A stretch of DNA of 64,000 nt, from NCBI RefSeq assembly GCF_900109685.1, contig NZ_FOBB01000004.1:158117-222116 (forward strand), written 5' to 3'. Shown one piece after another: positions 1 through 9,313 of the stretch. The position numbers and the translations under genes were made by a program. The notes beneath the pieces are model-generated. The model did no database searches. It saw nothing but the letters and a program-made list of their open reading frames with translations, and was not told the origin of the DNA. The first letter of the stretch is position 1; each line of letters starts with the position of its first letter. Source of the stretch: Chitinophaga rupis. GTDB taxonomy: Bacteria; Bacteroidota; Bacteroidia; Chitinophagales; Chitinophagaceae.

Positions 1-19
1 GGATGCGATATCCAGCCCC

Positions 20-50
20 AAATAAAAAAGCGAAGCCTTTATGACTTCGC
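20..50 (-). terminator. Rho-independent terminator of tRNA-Arg
   Basis: On the minus strand, just past the tRNA 3' end, a 6-bp stem GCGAAG/CTTCGC (30-35 and 45-50) with a 9-base loop is followed by an almost pure T run (complement of 20-29). This is a standard intrinsic terminator in the right place to end the tRNA transcript. Confidence 0.75.
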
Positions 51-54
51 TTCG

Positions 55-128
55 TGAACCGGATTGGATTCGAACCAATGGCCTGCTGCTTAGAAGGCAG
101 CTGCTCTATCCAGCTGAGCTACCGGTCC
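55..128 (-). tRNA. tRNA-Arg (anticodon TCT)
   Basis: The minus strand folds into a complete cloverleaf. The 7-bp acceptor stem is GGACCGG/CCGGTTC with one G-U pair, the D stem is GCTC/GAGC, and the anticodon stem is GCTGC/GCAGC around the loop CTTCTAA, giving anticodon TCT. The T arm is ATTGG-TTCGAAT-CCAAT and the discriminator base is A. CCA is not encoded, as is usual in this phylum. It reads AGA arginine codons. It has its own terminator and is transcribed away from ung. Confidence 0.95.
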
Positions 129-291
129 ATATTTAGTTTTGCGCTATCCCACCAACCTCACACTCCCAATTTTTCCAACACTTTCACCCAAACTAAAATA
201 AACACTATATTTATCTTTCATTTTGGGAGTGCAAATTTATATAAAATTCATCCAATAATTCAAATTTAGCCGTTTTTATAATACAATAGCC

Positions 292-966
292 ATGGACGTA
301 CAAATAGAAGCCAGTTGGAAAGAAGTTTTAAAAGACGAATTTGCCAAAGCCTATTTCGGAGAGATCGTCATGTTCCTCAAACATGAAAAAGCCCTCGGCA
401 AAACCATCTATCCCCCCGGTAACCTCATTTTCAACGCATTCAATACCACCCCGTTCGATCAGGTAAAGGTGGTAATACTGGGGCAAGATCCCTACCATGG
501 CCCCCGCCAGGCACACGGCCTCTGCTTTTCCGTGCAGGATGGTGTGCCCCCGCCCCCATCGCTGGTCAATATTTATAAAGAAATGAAAACAGACCTGGGC
601 CTTACGCCACCCACCGGAGGCAACCTCACTAAGTGGGCAGAACATGGCGTACTGCTGCTCAACGCCTTCCTGACCGTACGGGCCGACGAACCCGCCTCCC
701 ATAGCAAAATAGGCTGGGAAAACTTTACCGATGCCGTAATCCGTAAGATCTCCGATAAAAAAGAAAATGTGGTGTTCCTGCTCTGGGGTAAGTTTGCCCA
801 GGATAAACAGGTGCTGATAGATGCTACCAAACATCATATCCTGAAAGCAGCCCATCCCTCCCCCTTTAGCGCCGACAAAGGTTTTTTCGGCTGCCGCCAT
901 TTTTCAAAGACCAATGAATTATTATCCAAAGCCGGCCTGGAACCGGTTGACTGGCGGCTGGAGTAA
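292..966 (+). CDS. ung: Uracil-DNA glycosylase, family 1
   Basis: Cuts uracil out of DNA as the first step of base excision repair, in the cytoplasm. The 224-residue length is normal for family 1. The water-activating motif GQDPYHG lies at residues 64-70 (catalytic Asp66), followed by the uracil-pocket segment QAHGLCFS. The second catalytic loop HPSPFS is at 188-193 with His188. The ATG at 292 gives the expected short N-terminus. It stands alone between the divergent tRNA-Arg and plsC, which lies 141 bases downstream. A reverse-strand reading frame across it is only a shadow. Confidence 0.97.
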   Translation: MDVQIEASWKEVLKDEFAKAYFGEIVMFLKHEKALGKTIYPPGNLIFNAFNTTPFDQVKVVILGQDPYHGPRQAHGLCFSVQDGVPPPPSLVNIYKEMKTDLGLTPPTGGNLTKWAEHGVLLLNAFLTVRADEPASHSKIGWENFTDAVIRKISDKKENVVFLLWGKFAQDKQVLIDATKHHILKAAHPSPFSADKGFFGCRHFSKTNELLSKAGLEPVDWRLE

Positions 967-1107
967 GCCATTCTAATTTGAAACCGTCAACCCAATGCCT
1001 GAGCATACACATTTTCGTGTTGATATATTAATTAAATTTATCCCTTGATATGAAAATAAACGGCCCTCAAAAGCCGTGTTCTGTGAAATACTGACTGTCA
1101 ATTGTTT

Positions 1108-1863
1108 ATGAGCAGGTTAAAGAATATTCTTGGCCGGTTATACGCTATTTATGGCTCATTGGTATTTGCCGCCAACATCCTGGTTATGTTCCTGCCAATG
1201 TGGGTGATCTCCCGGTTGCCGGAGCCTGAAAGAACACGCCGCTTTTTTCCACTGGTGCGTGCATGGATGAAGGTATTTATGCCCATGCTTTTTTGTCCCG
1301 TAAGAAGAAAAGGGCTGGAAAATTTTGAACCCGGCGTTACCTATGTAGTAGTATGTAATCACAACTCTTTAATGGATGTACCGGTCACCACACCCGGTGT
1401 ACCCGGCTACCATAAAACCCTGGCCAAAATAGAAATGGCCAGCACACCCCTGTTTGGTATTATGTATAAGATAGGCAGTGTGCTGGTAGACCGTAAAGAC
1501 GAGAACAGCCGCCACCGCAGTTACGAGGAAATGAAACAAGTGCTCAACCAGGGCATGCACATGACCCTATACCCCGAAGGCACCCGCAACAAAACAAACG
1601 ATCCGCTGAAATCTTTTTACGATGGCGCTTTTGCGCTGGCTATAGATACGCAGCACTCCATTATGCCGGCTGTATTATTCAATACACGTAAGATCCTTCC
1701 GCCGGACCGCATCTTTTACGCGCTGCCGCATAGGGTTGATTTTCATTTTCTGCCGCCCATCTCCACAAAAGGATTAACCAAAGATGATCTGCCGGCATTA
1801 AAAGAAAGGGTATTTAAAATAATGTGGGACTACATTGAGCAGCATAACAGCAAAAAGAAGTAA
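1108..1863 (+). CDS. plsC: 1-acyl-sn-glycerol-3-phosphate acyltransferase (PlsC family)
   Basis: Transfers a fatty acyl chain to lysophosphatidic acid to make phosphatidic acid, the precursor of membrane phospholipids, at the inner membrane. The two family motifs are present: H(x4)D as HNSLMD at residues 85-90 and the substrate motif EGTR at 157-160. A hydrophobic N-terminal segment (about 12-35) suits a membrane anchor. I take the ATG at 1108 (251 residues) over a TTG two codons earlier. It converges with the LptD-like gene, with only 31 bases between the stops. The exact acyl acceptor cannot be read from sequence. Confidence 0.88.
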   Translation: MSRLKNILGRLYAIYGSLVFAANILVMFLPMWVISRLPEPERTRRFFPLVRAWMKVFMPMLFCPVRRKGLENFEPGVTYVVVCNHNSLMDVPVTTPGVPGYHKTLAKIEMASTPLFGIMYKIGSVLVDRKDENSRHRSYEEMKQVLNQGMHMTLYPEGTRNKTNDPLKSFYDGAFALAIDTQHSIMPAVLFNTRKILPPDRIFYALPHRVDFHFLPPISTKGLTKDDLPALKERVFKIMWDYIEQHNSKKK

Positions 1864-1894
1864 CACCCACCAACACACCAGCACATTCCTCCTG

Positions 1895-4669
1895 CTACAG
1901 ATCATAGAACTGCCGCGTTCGATTTATACGGAGATCACGCAGCAGCCCCGATTTGGGGCTAATGGTAATACTGAACTGCCGGTACGTACCAAAGGGTATC
2001 AGGTTAATAGACATTTGCCAGCAGTGCAGATCGCGGGAAATATACATATTCGTATAGGCAATTGCGTGATTAATGAAATCATAACCGCTGTTCAGGCCTA
2101 TCTTCCACTTGGGTGTTAAGCTGAAATCGCCGTTAAAGTTCACATACTGGTTAAAGTTCACCACCACCCCGCCGGAATCCGGTATAATAGATTTGCTGTA
2201 GGTTAAGCTGTAGGAAAGATCAATACGCCAGGGAATATCAAAGTCCACATACTCACCCGGATTATTACGCACCATCTGCATTTGCCGTTGCTGCGCCTGC
2301 ATAGCAGCATCGCCGGTTTGCTGGTTTTCAAGATCGTCCTTCTGCTTTTCCTTCTCCTTGCTTTTTTTATCGGCCGACTGGAAAGAGGTGCTCATGGTGA
2401 TATTCGCATTTGTTAACCGGCCCAGGCTCAGCTTACCTGCCTGCCATACATACTGGTCCAGCCGGTGCCCCCGCTTATCTACAACATACGGATCAAGATT
2501 ACCACTGGCAGAGATGTTCAGCTTCTCAAACAGGTTGGTACGTGCATAAATGCTAAAGGTGCTCAGCTTAAAGGAATCCGCTATCAGGTTATAGCTGCCG
2601 TTAATACCAAAACCATCCAGCAGTTTAATTTTCTTTTCTTTATTGGCAGAGGTATCCTTCTTGGAGGCCACCTTCATTTCCAGGTTGTTATCCAAACCAA
2701 ACGATATTAACCCGGCCCTCCCTTCGCCAGGCACGCCCACTACAGATCCGTCAAAATAAGATACACGGCTTACATCCTCCGGCTGAAAACCATACCGCAG
2801 GGAATCATATGCGCTGCGGGCCAGGTTAGGCTGATAGCTTAAGCTCATGGTAGGGCGCATCACATGGCGGATGGCCTTTATCTTGGAAGTCTTTTTAAAC
2901 ACATACATCCCGTACACTGCAGTAGATAATGACACGCTGGCGCTGGCCTGCCGGGCGGCAAAAAAGCCCGTCTGGTAAGTGGTATCTATACCGCCCAAGG
3001 TATCGGTAGCCGGGTTAAACCGGTGCGGGTTCCAGCTACGGATCATTTTACGGGTGTACCAGTATTCTGAATAGTTAATGCCGGGCGATAAGGTGAACGT
3101 ACCCACCGGTATGGAAAAAGAAACAGGAATAGTATGCTGCATACCGGTTTGCAAACGGTCAAACATTTCCTTTTTCAGGAACATGGTATCCTTGAAGTTC
3201 ACACTGTTACGCAGCACCGTGCTGTAGGAAACCCCTATTTTCTGGTACCACTTGGGCGTACCTACCAGCTCCTTGGGTTGAAAAGGATAAATAGTATTTA
3301 CGTTAAAAGAGGCGTCCGGGAAAGAGATAAAGATATCCTTGGTGGAAAGGTTCTGCTGGTGGTTCAAACTCATGGTAAAGTTATAGGGCTTGCCCTGCCA
3401 GGTTTTTGAAAAGCTGATGGACGATCCTATGTTGTTATTTACCCTGGTATAATAATCAAATACATTGTACTGGTTGTAGGAGGAGGTACCAAAGTTCACG
3501 TTGGCGCCAAAGTTCACCCCCGGCCGGGCCTTGCTGTCCATGCTGTGGTTCCAGGTTACACGGAAGTCACGGGAACGGGTAAACTCTGATTTCACGGCCG
3601 GGTCGCCAAAACGCGTAGTGGCAAAGCTCAGGTTCAAACCACCATTATAGCGGTATCGTACGCGGTAGGTAGGGCTGGCCGTTAAGCTCCAGCTGCCGTA
3701 AGAATATACATCGCCGCGCATGGTCAGGTCAAAATACTCCCCCAGGCCCAGGTAATAACCGCCGTTTTCCAGGCCTACGCCTTTCTGCGCATTCACTACA
3801 TATTGCGGCGGTAAGATGCCGGAACGCTGCCCCTGTGTGATAGGGAAAATGGCAAATGGTATAAATAAAGGGGTGGGCACCCCTTCAATTTCCAGGTTGG
3901 CCGGGCCGGATATAACCAGTTTGTCCGGTATTACCTTTATCTTGCGGGCGCGGAACTGAAAGTGAGGGGTATCCAGGTTACAGGTAGTGTAACCATTCTT
4001 CCAGCCGAAAATGCTGTTATCCGCCTCCCTTTTTGTTTGCTGGCTGTGAATAAAGCCTTCGCCATACTGGGAACGGGTATGATAAATTTTAGCTCTTTGC
4101 GTATTGAAGTTGTACCGTAAGGTGTCGGAATCAAAATTCTGCTCACCATCTTTCAGCACCGGCCGGCCATAGGCCTTACCGCTGGTATCCTGTGCGGTGG
4201 TGGCTTCCAGCACACCGGTAGCCTGGCTAAAGTTCATCCGTTCTGCCGTCAGGTCCACTGTTTTGTACTTGGTGTTGGCCGTACCATATAAATAAAAGCG
4301 TTTGGCGGGTACCATCAGTACAATGGAGTCCTTGGCCTTATAGTTCACCGGGGCATCCAGGCTGTCTTTTGATAGTTTGGGCATGTACAGGGTGTCTACC
4401 ACGGTAGTGTCAGTAGCGGTGCTATCAGTAAGCCGTGGTATGGTATCCCGGCCGGTACGGGCGGTATCTCTTACCCTTGGCCTGGAAAGCGGCACTGTAT
4501 CTGACTTTCCTGGCACGGTATCTGTGAAACTTTTGTTAAAATTCACATTTCTGTGTGGCCCGGCCCAGGCAAATGCATCTATAATAAGGATAAAAGCAAA
4601 GACTGCACCTGCTACGAACAGGTACTGTCTGAAAAACTTTTTATAATTATTTTTGTAGTCAGGGATCAT
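1895..4669 (-). CDS. LptD-like outer-membrane LPS assembly beta-barrel
   Basis: A 924-residue protein with an N-terminal hydrophobic segment (about 15-35), then an Asp/Thr-rich linker (about 45-100), an OstA-like region (roughly 120-270) and a long C-terminal part with the alternating aromatic and polar pattern of a beta-barrel. This matches the Bacteroidota form of LptD, which inserts lipopolysaccharide into the outer leaflet. It sits back to back with an envelope cluster (amidase, MlaD-like, OstA-like), which supports an envelope role. Transcription probably starts from the TAnnTTTG element 15 bases upstream. Assignment is by domain order and overall character rather than one diagnostic motif. 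Confidence 0.8.
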   Translation of the reverse strand: MIPDYKNNYKKFFRQYLFVAGAVFAFILIIDAFAWAGPHRNVNFNKSFTDTVPGKSDTVPLSRPRVRDTARTGRDTIPRLTDSTATDTTVVDTLYMPKLSKDSLDAPVNYKAKDSIVLMVPAKRFYLYGTANTKYKTVDLTAERMNFSQATGVLEATTAQDTSGKAYGRPVLKDGEQNFDSDTLRYNFNTQRAKIYHTRSQYGEGFIHSQQTKREADNSIFGWKNGYTTCNLDTPHFQFRARKIKVIPDKLVISGPANLEIEGVPTPLFIPFAIFPITQGQRSGILPPQYVVNAQKGVGLENGGYYLGLGEYFDLTMRGDVYSYGSWSLTASPTYRVRYRYNGGLNLSFATTRFGDPAVKSEFTRSRDFRVTWNHSMDSKARPGVNFGANVNFGTSSYNQYNVFDYYTRVNNNIGSSISFSKTWQGKPYNFTMSLNHQQNLSTKDIFISFPDASFNVNTIYPFQPKELVGTPKWYQKIGVSYSTVLRNSVNFKDTMFLKKEMFDRLQTGMQHTIPVSFSIPVGTFTLSPGINYSEYWYTRKMIRSWNPHRFNPATDTLGGIDTTYQTGFFAARQASASVSLSTAVYGMYVFKKTSKIKAIRHVMRPTMSLSYQPNLARSAYDSLRYGFQPEDVSRVSYFDGSVVGVPGEGRAGLISFGLDNNLEMKVASKKDTSANKEKKIKLLDGFGINGSYNLIADSFKLSTFSIYARTNLFEKLNISASGNLDPYVVDKRGHRLDQYVWQAGKLSLGRLTNANITMSTSFQSADKKSKEKEKQKDDLENQQTGDAAMQAQQRQMQMVRNNPGEYVDFDIPWRIDLSYSLTYSKSIIPDSGGVVVNFNQYVNFNGDFSLTPKWKIGLNSGYDFINHAIAYTNMYISRDLHCWQMSINLIPFGTYRQFSITISPKSGLLRDLRINRTRQFYDL

Positions 4670-4683
4670 GTGTCAAGCGGGCA

Positions 4684-4691
4684 CAAACCTA
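4684..4691 (-). promoter_or_regulatory. -7 element (TAGGTTTG) of the LptD-like gene
   Basis: The minus strand reads TAGGTTTG, an exact fit to the Bacteroidota -7 consensus TAnnTTTG, ending 14 bases before the start codon. No convincing -33 TTTG was identified. Confidence 0.5.
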
Positions 4692-4802
4692 CATGTTTTT
4701 ATACAAATTATTATCATTCGTAAAACGAAAAAGAACGCCTGGGGATACACTGGTTTTCTACAATTATAAAAGTATTAACGATTCAGGATGAATTACCAAA
4801 TT

Positions 4803-4911
4803 ATTAATTACGAATTGTCAATTACGAATTACGAATTTAAAATGCAGCGAAGATCACGATTTGCCGCTCTACCCAATTCGTAATTCGTAATTCCGTAATT
4901 CGTAATTAAAC
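4803..4911. repeat. Inverted word repeat (AATTACGAATT / AATTCGTAATT)
   Basis: The left arm (4803-4838) repeats the word AATTACGAATT, and the right arm (4875-4911) repeats its complement AATTCGTAATT, around a 36-base non-repeated centre. It fills most of the spacer between the divergent LptD-like and amidase genes. The same word recurs at about 16174-16250 and 17884-17910, so this is a dispersed family. Confidence 0.8.
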
Positions 4912-4938
4912 TAACTAATGCCCATTAAACTTTGAAAC

Positions 4939-6210
4939 ATGCGCTGGAACCGATTTTGGATCTTAGGATGCGGAACGCTATTTATCTTTACCTTATTTAT
5001 CCGGGCTACGGACAAGCCCTTTAAAAGAAAGCAGGACAAACCTCTCCGTACCATTGTAATTGACGCAGGCCATGGCGGACAGGATATTGGCGCCCGCGGC
5101 AGCTACTCCACCGAAAAAGAAGTAACCCTGGATGTTGCTTTAAAACTGGGAAAGATTATAGAAGAGAATATGCCGGATGTAAAGGTGGTGTATACACGTA
5201 AAGTGGACCGCTTTGATGATCCCCGCCGCAAAGCAGAAATTGCCAATGACGCCCGGGGCGATCTTTTTATATCCATTCACTGTAACTCTGCCCCTAAAAG
5301 CCGCCATGTGACCGGGTACAAAACCGTATACCGTAAAAAGGGAAAACGGAAAATAGCCGTGAAGCAGCCCATTTATGAATACTCCCCCAGCCAGGCACAG
5401 GGTACGGAAACGTACGTGTGGGCTACCAGTAAGAACAACGCCAAAATGGAATCCCTGAAAACCAGCTCCGTAATGGTGCTGGATGGCAACTCTGAAGAAG
5501 CCAAGGAAGTGATGGATGCTGCCGACCCGGAAACCTTTATTATGCTCAATACCCTGCGTAATGCCTTTTTTGATCAGAGCCTGCGCTTATCTACCATGGT
5601 GGAAGATGAATTTACCAAAGTAGGCCGTATTAGCCGGGGCGCCCGCCAGCGTAATGAAAAAGGTATTTGGGTGCTGCAGGCAACCGCCATGCCCAGTGTA
5701 CTGGTGGAGTTAGGCTTTATCAGCAACCCGGATGAGGAAGAATACCTGAACTCTGCCAACGGTCAGCAGGAAACCGCCCAGTGCATCTATAAAGCTATAA
5801 AACGTTATAAAGAAGAGCTGGAACGTTTTGGCAACTTTAAAGAGGAAGCCGCACCACCGCCGCAACCGGTAGTACCGCAACCCGTTGTGCAGCCGGTGAT
5901 TGAAACCGGTTACAAACAACCCAGGAAAACCTCCGCCACTGCTGCCTCCTCCTCCCTTATGTATAAGGTACAGCTGCTGGTAAGCGATAAAAATTATTCT
6001 GCCAAGTCCCCCATTTTCAAAAAAATGGGGGGCCCTATAAAACAGGAGCGGGTGATCATTAACCGGAAAAAATTTAACAAATATATATGGGGCAGCTTCC
6101 GAACGGAACCGGAGGCCGGGGCTGCCTTGCGAAAGGCCAAGCGGATGGGCTTTAAAGATGCGTTCATCGTCCCATACAAGAATGGCCTGAAGTTAGAAGC
6201 ACAGATGTAA
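4939..6210 (+). CDS. N-acetylmuramoyl-L-alanine amidase (Amidase_3) with C-terminal SPOR-like tail
   Basis: Cleaves the amide bond between N-acetylmuramic acid and the stem peptide of peptidoglycan, acting in the periplasm. The 423-residue protein has an N-terminal membrane or signal segment (about 6-22). Amidase_3 zinc ligands are His45 (DAGHGG), Glu59 (STEKEV) and His114 (SIHCN); the catalytic Glu257 is in VELGF. An insertion (about 120-200) separates the halves. A Pro/Val-rich linker (about 300-330) leads to a C-terminal domain of about 80 residues resembling a SPOR peptidoglycan-binding fold. It is followed by mlaD-like and ostA-like genes on the same strand. Confidence 0.9.
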   Translation: MRWNRFWILGCGTLFIFTLFIRATDKPFKRKQDKPLRTIVIDAGHGGQDIGARGSYSTEKEVTLDVALKLGKIIEENMPDVKVVYTRKVDRFDDPRRKAEIANDARGDLFISIHCNSAPKSRHVTGYKTVYRKKGKRKIAVKQPIYEYSPSQAQGTETYVWATSKNNAKMESLKTSSVMVLDGNSEEAKEVMDAADPETFIMLNTLRNAFFDQSLRLSTMVEDEFTKVGRISRGARQRNEKGIWVLQATAMPSVLVELGFISNPDEEEYLNSANGQQETAQCIYKAIKRYKEELERFGNFKEEAAPPPQPVVPQPVVQPVIETGYKQPRKTSATAASSSLMYKVQLLVSDKNYSAKSPIFKKMGGPIKQERVIINRKKFNKYIWGSFRTEPEAGAALRKAKRMGFKDAFIVPYKNGLKLEAQM

Positions 6211-6346
6211 TGTAATCCCCGACCAGCAAGCACCCCAAGTAATAATTACCCCTATCCTTTTTACCCTATCACCTGATCCTTACTAAATTATAACTGACCA
6301 CCGGAGCTAAAAATTGGAATTTGGTACCGGGAGTTGGATTTTCGAT

Positions 6347-6354
6347 TACTTTTG
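6347..6354 (+). promoter_or_regulatory. -7 element (TACTTTTG) of the mlaD-like gene
   Basis: TACTTTTG matches TAnnTTTG exactly, 20 bases before the chosen ATG. A TTTG at 6320-6323 lies 23 bases upstream and could be the -33 element. This argues against the ATG at 6321, which would lie upstream of the transcript start. Confidence 0.55.
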
Positions 6355-6374
6355 CAGCAACGTATACGTATCTC

Positions 6375-7373
6375 ATGATAAAAGTATCTAATGAAACCAA
6401 AGTGGGAGTGCTAACTGTAGTCGCTATTGTCCTGCTGGTATTAGGCTTTAATTTATTGAAAGGAAAAAGCCTCTTTTCATCCGACAAAACTATTTACGCT
6501 GTATACAAACAGGTGAATGGTTTACAACCCTCTAACTTTGTGCAGGTCAACGGTTTGAAGGTGGGAAGCGTATCAGACCTCAACATCCTGGATAACAATG
6601 CCGGCCGCATCCTGGTAACCCTGCGTATCACAAAAGATGTGGAAATACCCCGTAACTCCGTGGCCCGCATTACCGGCGACCTGTTAGGCACTAAAGCCGT
6701 ACAGATCGACTTTGGTAACGCCAACGATTATCTGAAATCCGGCGATACCATTTATGCCGCTGTAGATGGTTCCATTACAGATGCGCTTAAAGAGCAGCTG
6801 AACCCCCTGGTTAAAAAGCTGGAAACCACCCTCTCCGCAGTAGATTCTGTATTACTAACGGTGAATGCTATATTTGATACTACCACAGAAGGCAATCTTC
6901 GTGTAGCCGTGGCTCACCTGAAAAATACCATGGGTAATTTTTCTGCCACCTCCAGCTCCCTGAACCGTATGATGGACCCTGAAAAAGGCAATGTACAGGC
7001 TACCTTTAATAACCTGGCCGCTATTTCCGAGAATCTGAAAAATAATAATGATAAGATAACCGGCATTCTTACCAATGCTGAAAAAGCCACCGGTACCCTG
7101 GCCAACGGGCAGCTGGATTCTTCCCTGCAGGACCTGCAGCATACTGTGGCCAACCTGAACCAGATGACCAGCAAGCTTAATAGCAATGATGGTTCCCTGG
7201 GTCTGCTGATGAATGATAAAAAGGTATACAACAACCTGCAAACCTCCCTGGGCAGCCTGAATAAGCTGCTGGAAGATCTGCGCGTAAACCCGAAACGGTA
7301 TGTACACTTCTCGCTGTTTGGCAAAAAAGATAAAGTAAAGCCCCTCCCTTCTGATACGGTAACGGCTCAATGA
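6375..7373 (+). CDS. MlaD-like MCE-domain protein
   Basis: A 332-residue protein with one N-terminal transmembrane helix (about 10-28), an MCE domain (about 36-115, with the pattern VNGLKVGSV) and a long helical, Asn/Leu-rich C-terminal part. MCE proteins form periplasmic rings or tubes that carry phospholipids between inner and outer membrane; MlaD is the anchored subunit working with MlaE and MlaF. Those partners are not in this window. Start chosen at 6375 because the -7 element lies between it and the upstream ATG at 6321. The stop overlaps the next start by 4 bases (ATGA), so the two are almost certainly translated together. Confidence 0.88.
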   Translation: MIKVSNETKVGVLTVVAIVLLVLGFNLLKGKSLFSSDKTIYAVYKQVNGLQPSNFVQVNGLKVGSVSDLNILDNNAGRILVTLRITKDVEIPRNSVARITGDLLGTKAVQIDFGNANDYLKSGDTIYAAVDGSITDALKEQLNPLVKKLETTLSAVDSVLLTVNAIFDTTTEGNLRVAVAHLKNTMGNFSATSSSLNRMMDPEKGNVQATFNNLAAISENLKNNNDKITGILTNAEKATGTLANGQLDSSLQDLQHTVANLNQMTSKLNSNDGSLGLLMNDKKVYNNLQTSLGSLNKLLEDLRVNPKRYVHFSLFGKKDKVKPLPSDTVTAQ

Positions 7374-9274
7374 TGATTTGTAAAATGCAGCACTTTATAA
7401 GATATAGCCTTGTTCTCATTGGCATTTACCTGTTGGGAATAATGGGGGCGGCAGCGCAGCAGAAAACCGGGGACAGTACCTCCGTTATTCACATCCTGCA
7501 TGCTGATACGCTGAACAATATTACCCGCGATTCCGTACAGCTGGCCCGTTTTATCGGGAATGCCTCCTTCCGGCAGGGTAATACCATTATTTCCTGCGAC
7601 AGCGCTTTTAAGAACAGCCTCTCCAACCAGCTGGATGCCTACGGTCACGTACATATTAACCAGGCCGACAGTGTACAGGTGTATGGCGATTACCTGCATT
7701 ATGAAGGCAATACCAGGCTGGCTACGCTGAAAGGGAATGCCCGCTTAACAGATGGTAAGGTGAACATCTCCGGCCCTGAGCTGCAATATGATATGAATGC
7801 CCGCATTGGTACCTACACACAGGGCGGTAAATTAATTAACGGCACCAGCACGCTTACCAGTAAGGAAGGTTTTTATTATGCAGATACCAAGGATGTATAT
7901 TTTAAATATAACGTGCTGCTGGTAGATCCCTCCTATACCCTTACCACCGATACCTTATTATATAATACCGATACCAAGATTGCCACCATGGTAGCCCCTA
8001 CTACCATTAATGATGGTAAAACCATTATGTACACCACCTCCGGTTACTACAACACGGAAACCGGTTATGGCAACTTTGGCAACCGCCCCACTATTGTGGA
8101 CAGCGCCAGCACCATTACTGCGGATAATATTGAAACCGATAAGGTTACCGGTTACTCCTATGCTACAGGTAACATGGTGTACAGGGATACCGCCAATAAA
8201 ATGTCGCTGCTTTCCAACTACGGCAAGGTGAACCAGGCTAATAAAACCGTGCTGGCCACCCAGCACCCACTGCTGATACTGGAACGCGATAAGGATACCC
8301 TGTATATGGTGGCCGATACTCTTTTTTCCGGAGTAATGAGGGGCGACAGCATTATAACGGCGCCGGTTAAACGCCCGGGTGTAGATAGCCTGGCAGAGGA
8401 TACCGCCGCACCCAGGAAAATAAAGGCGCCCAAACAATTGCCGCCGCCGGATTCACTGCAGGAATTTGCGCAGATGGATTCAGCACGGCGGGCCATTGCT
8501 GATTCACTGACCGCCGTACCGCAGCAGGTGGATACTGCCTTAAAACTTACAAAAGCAGATACGCTCAAAAAAAGCAAGGATACCCTTATCACCGGCAAGC
8601 CTTTGTTAAAAAAGGATACTGCATTGGTTGCGCATAACCTCAAAAGGCCGGATTCACTGGCATTGGCGCTTCCTAAGGACACTGTAAAACCGGATACAAC
8701 GGAAAAGCGCTACATACTGGCCTACCACCATGTACGCATTTATTCTGATTCCCTGCAGGGCGTGGCAGATAGTGTATACTACTCCTCCCGCGATTCTATT
8801 TTCCGCTTTTACCGCGATCCCATCTTGTGGGCTAATAATACCCAGCTTACCGGCGATACCATTTACCTGTACACAAAAAATCAGAAGGCAGATAAGCTGG
8901 TAATGCAGCCTAACGCATTGATAGTAAATGAAGCAGAGCTTAACAAGCCACTGTACAACCAGATCAAAGGCAATATTATTACCGGCTACTTTGCCGGTGA
9001 TGCGCTGGACTGGATGCATGTGGATGGCAATGCAGAAAGCATTTACTATGTGAAGGATGATGACGGCGGTTTTATAAGCGTAAATAAATCACTCAGCGCT
9101 ATTATTAATATTCACTTCACTGCCGGTGAGCTTAATAAAGTTGTGTTCATCAAAGACCCGGAAGGCACTATGTATCCTTTTACACAACGGCCTAAAGACG
9201 AGATGCTGCTGGAAAATTTCCGCTGGGATATTAAGCGCAAACCTAAAAGCAAGTATGAGCTAATGGGTAAATAG
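7370..9274 (+). CDS. OstA-like (LptA-type) envelope protein
   Basis: A 634-residue exported protein whose signal peptide ends near AAAQQ (about residue 31). The N-terminal half is an OstA_2-type domain, the beta-jellyroll family that bridges LPS across the periplasm. A low-complexity stretch (about 340-450) rich in D-T/S-L and K separates this from a second OstA-like segment (about 455-600). It overlaps the MlaD-like gene by 4 bases, so LPS- and phospholipid-transport functions appear to share a transcript. The LptD-like gene two loci upstream has a similar Asp/Thr-rich linker. It could act as the LptA/LptC equivalent; the sequence does not say which. Confidence 0.8.
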   Translation: MMICKMQHFIRYSLVLIGIYLLGIMGAAAQQKTGDSTSVIHILHADTLNNITRDSVQLARFIGNASFRQGNTIISCDSAFKNSLSNQLDAYGHVHINQADSVQVYGDYLHYEGNTRLATLKGNARLTDGKVNISGPELQYDMNARIGTYTQGGKLINGTSTLTSKEGFYYADTKDVYFKYNVLLVDPSYTLTTDTLLYNTDTKIATMVAPTTINDGKTIMYTTSGYYNTETGYGNFGNRPTIVDSASTITADNIETDKVTGYSYATGNMVYRDTANKMSLLSNYGKVNQANKTVLATQHPLLILERDKDTLYMVADTLFSGVMRGDSIITAPVKRPGVDSLAEDTAAPRKIKAPKQLPPPDSLQEFAQMDSARRAIADSLTAVPQQVDTALKLTKADTLKKSKDTLITGKPLLKKDTALVAHNLKRPDSLALALPKDTVKPDTTEKRYILAYHHVRIYSDSLQGVADSVYYSSRDSIFRFYRDPILWANNTQLTGDTIYLYTKNQKADKLVMQPNALIVNEAELNKPLYNQIKGNIITGYFAGDALDWMHVDGNAESIYYVKDDDGGFISVNKSLSAIINIHFTAGELNKVVFIKDPEGTMYPFTQRPKDEMLLENFRWDIKRKPKSKYELMGK

Positions 9275-9313
9275 CCGGCCACAGACCGATCTGTAAACTA
9301 AACCTGCTTGTGA

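Noticed and set aside
54..269. Plus-strand frame across the tRNA-Arg
   Set aside because: It overlaps the cloverleaf of a tRNA gene on the other strand and has no protein-like features.
328..900. Long reverse-strand frame (190 codons) across ung
   Set aside because: It lies wholly inside ung on the opposite strand and has no family motif or promoter.
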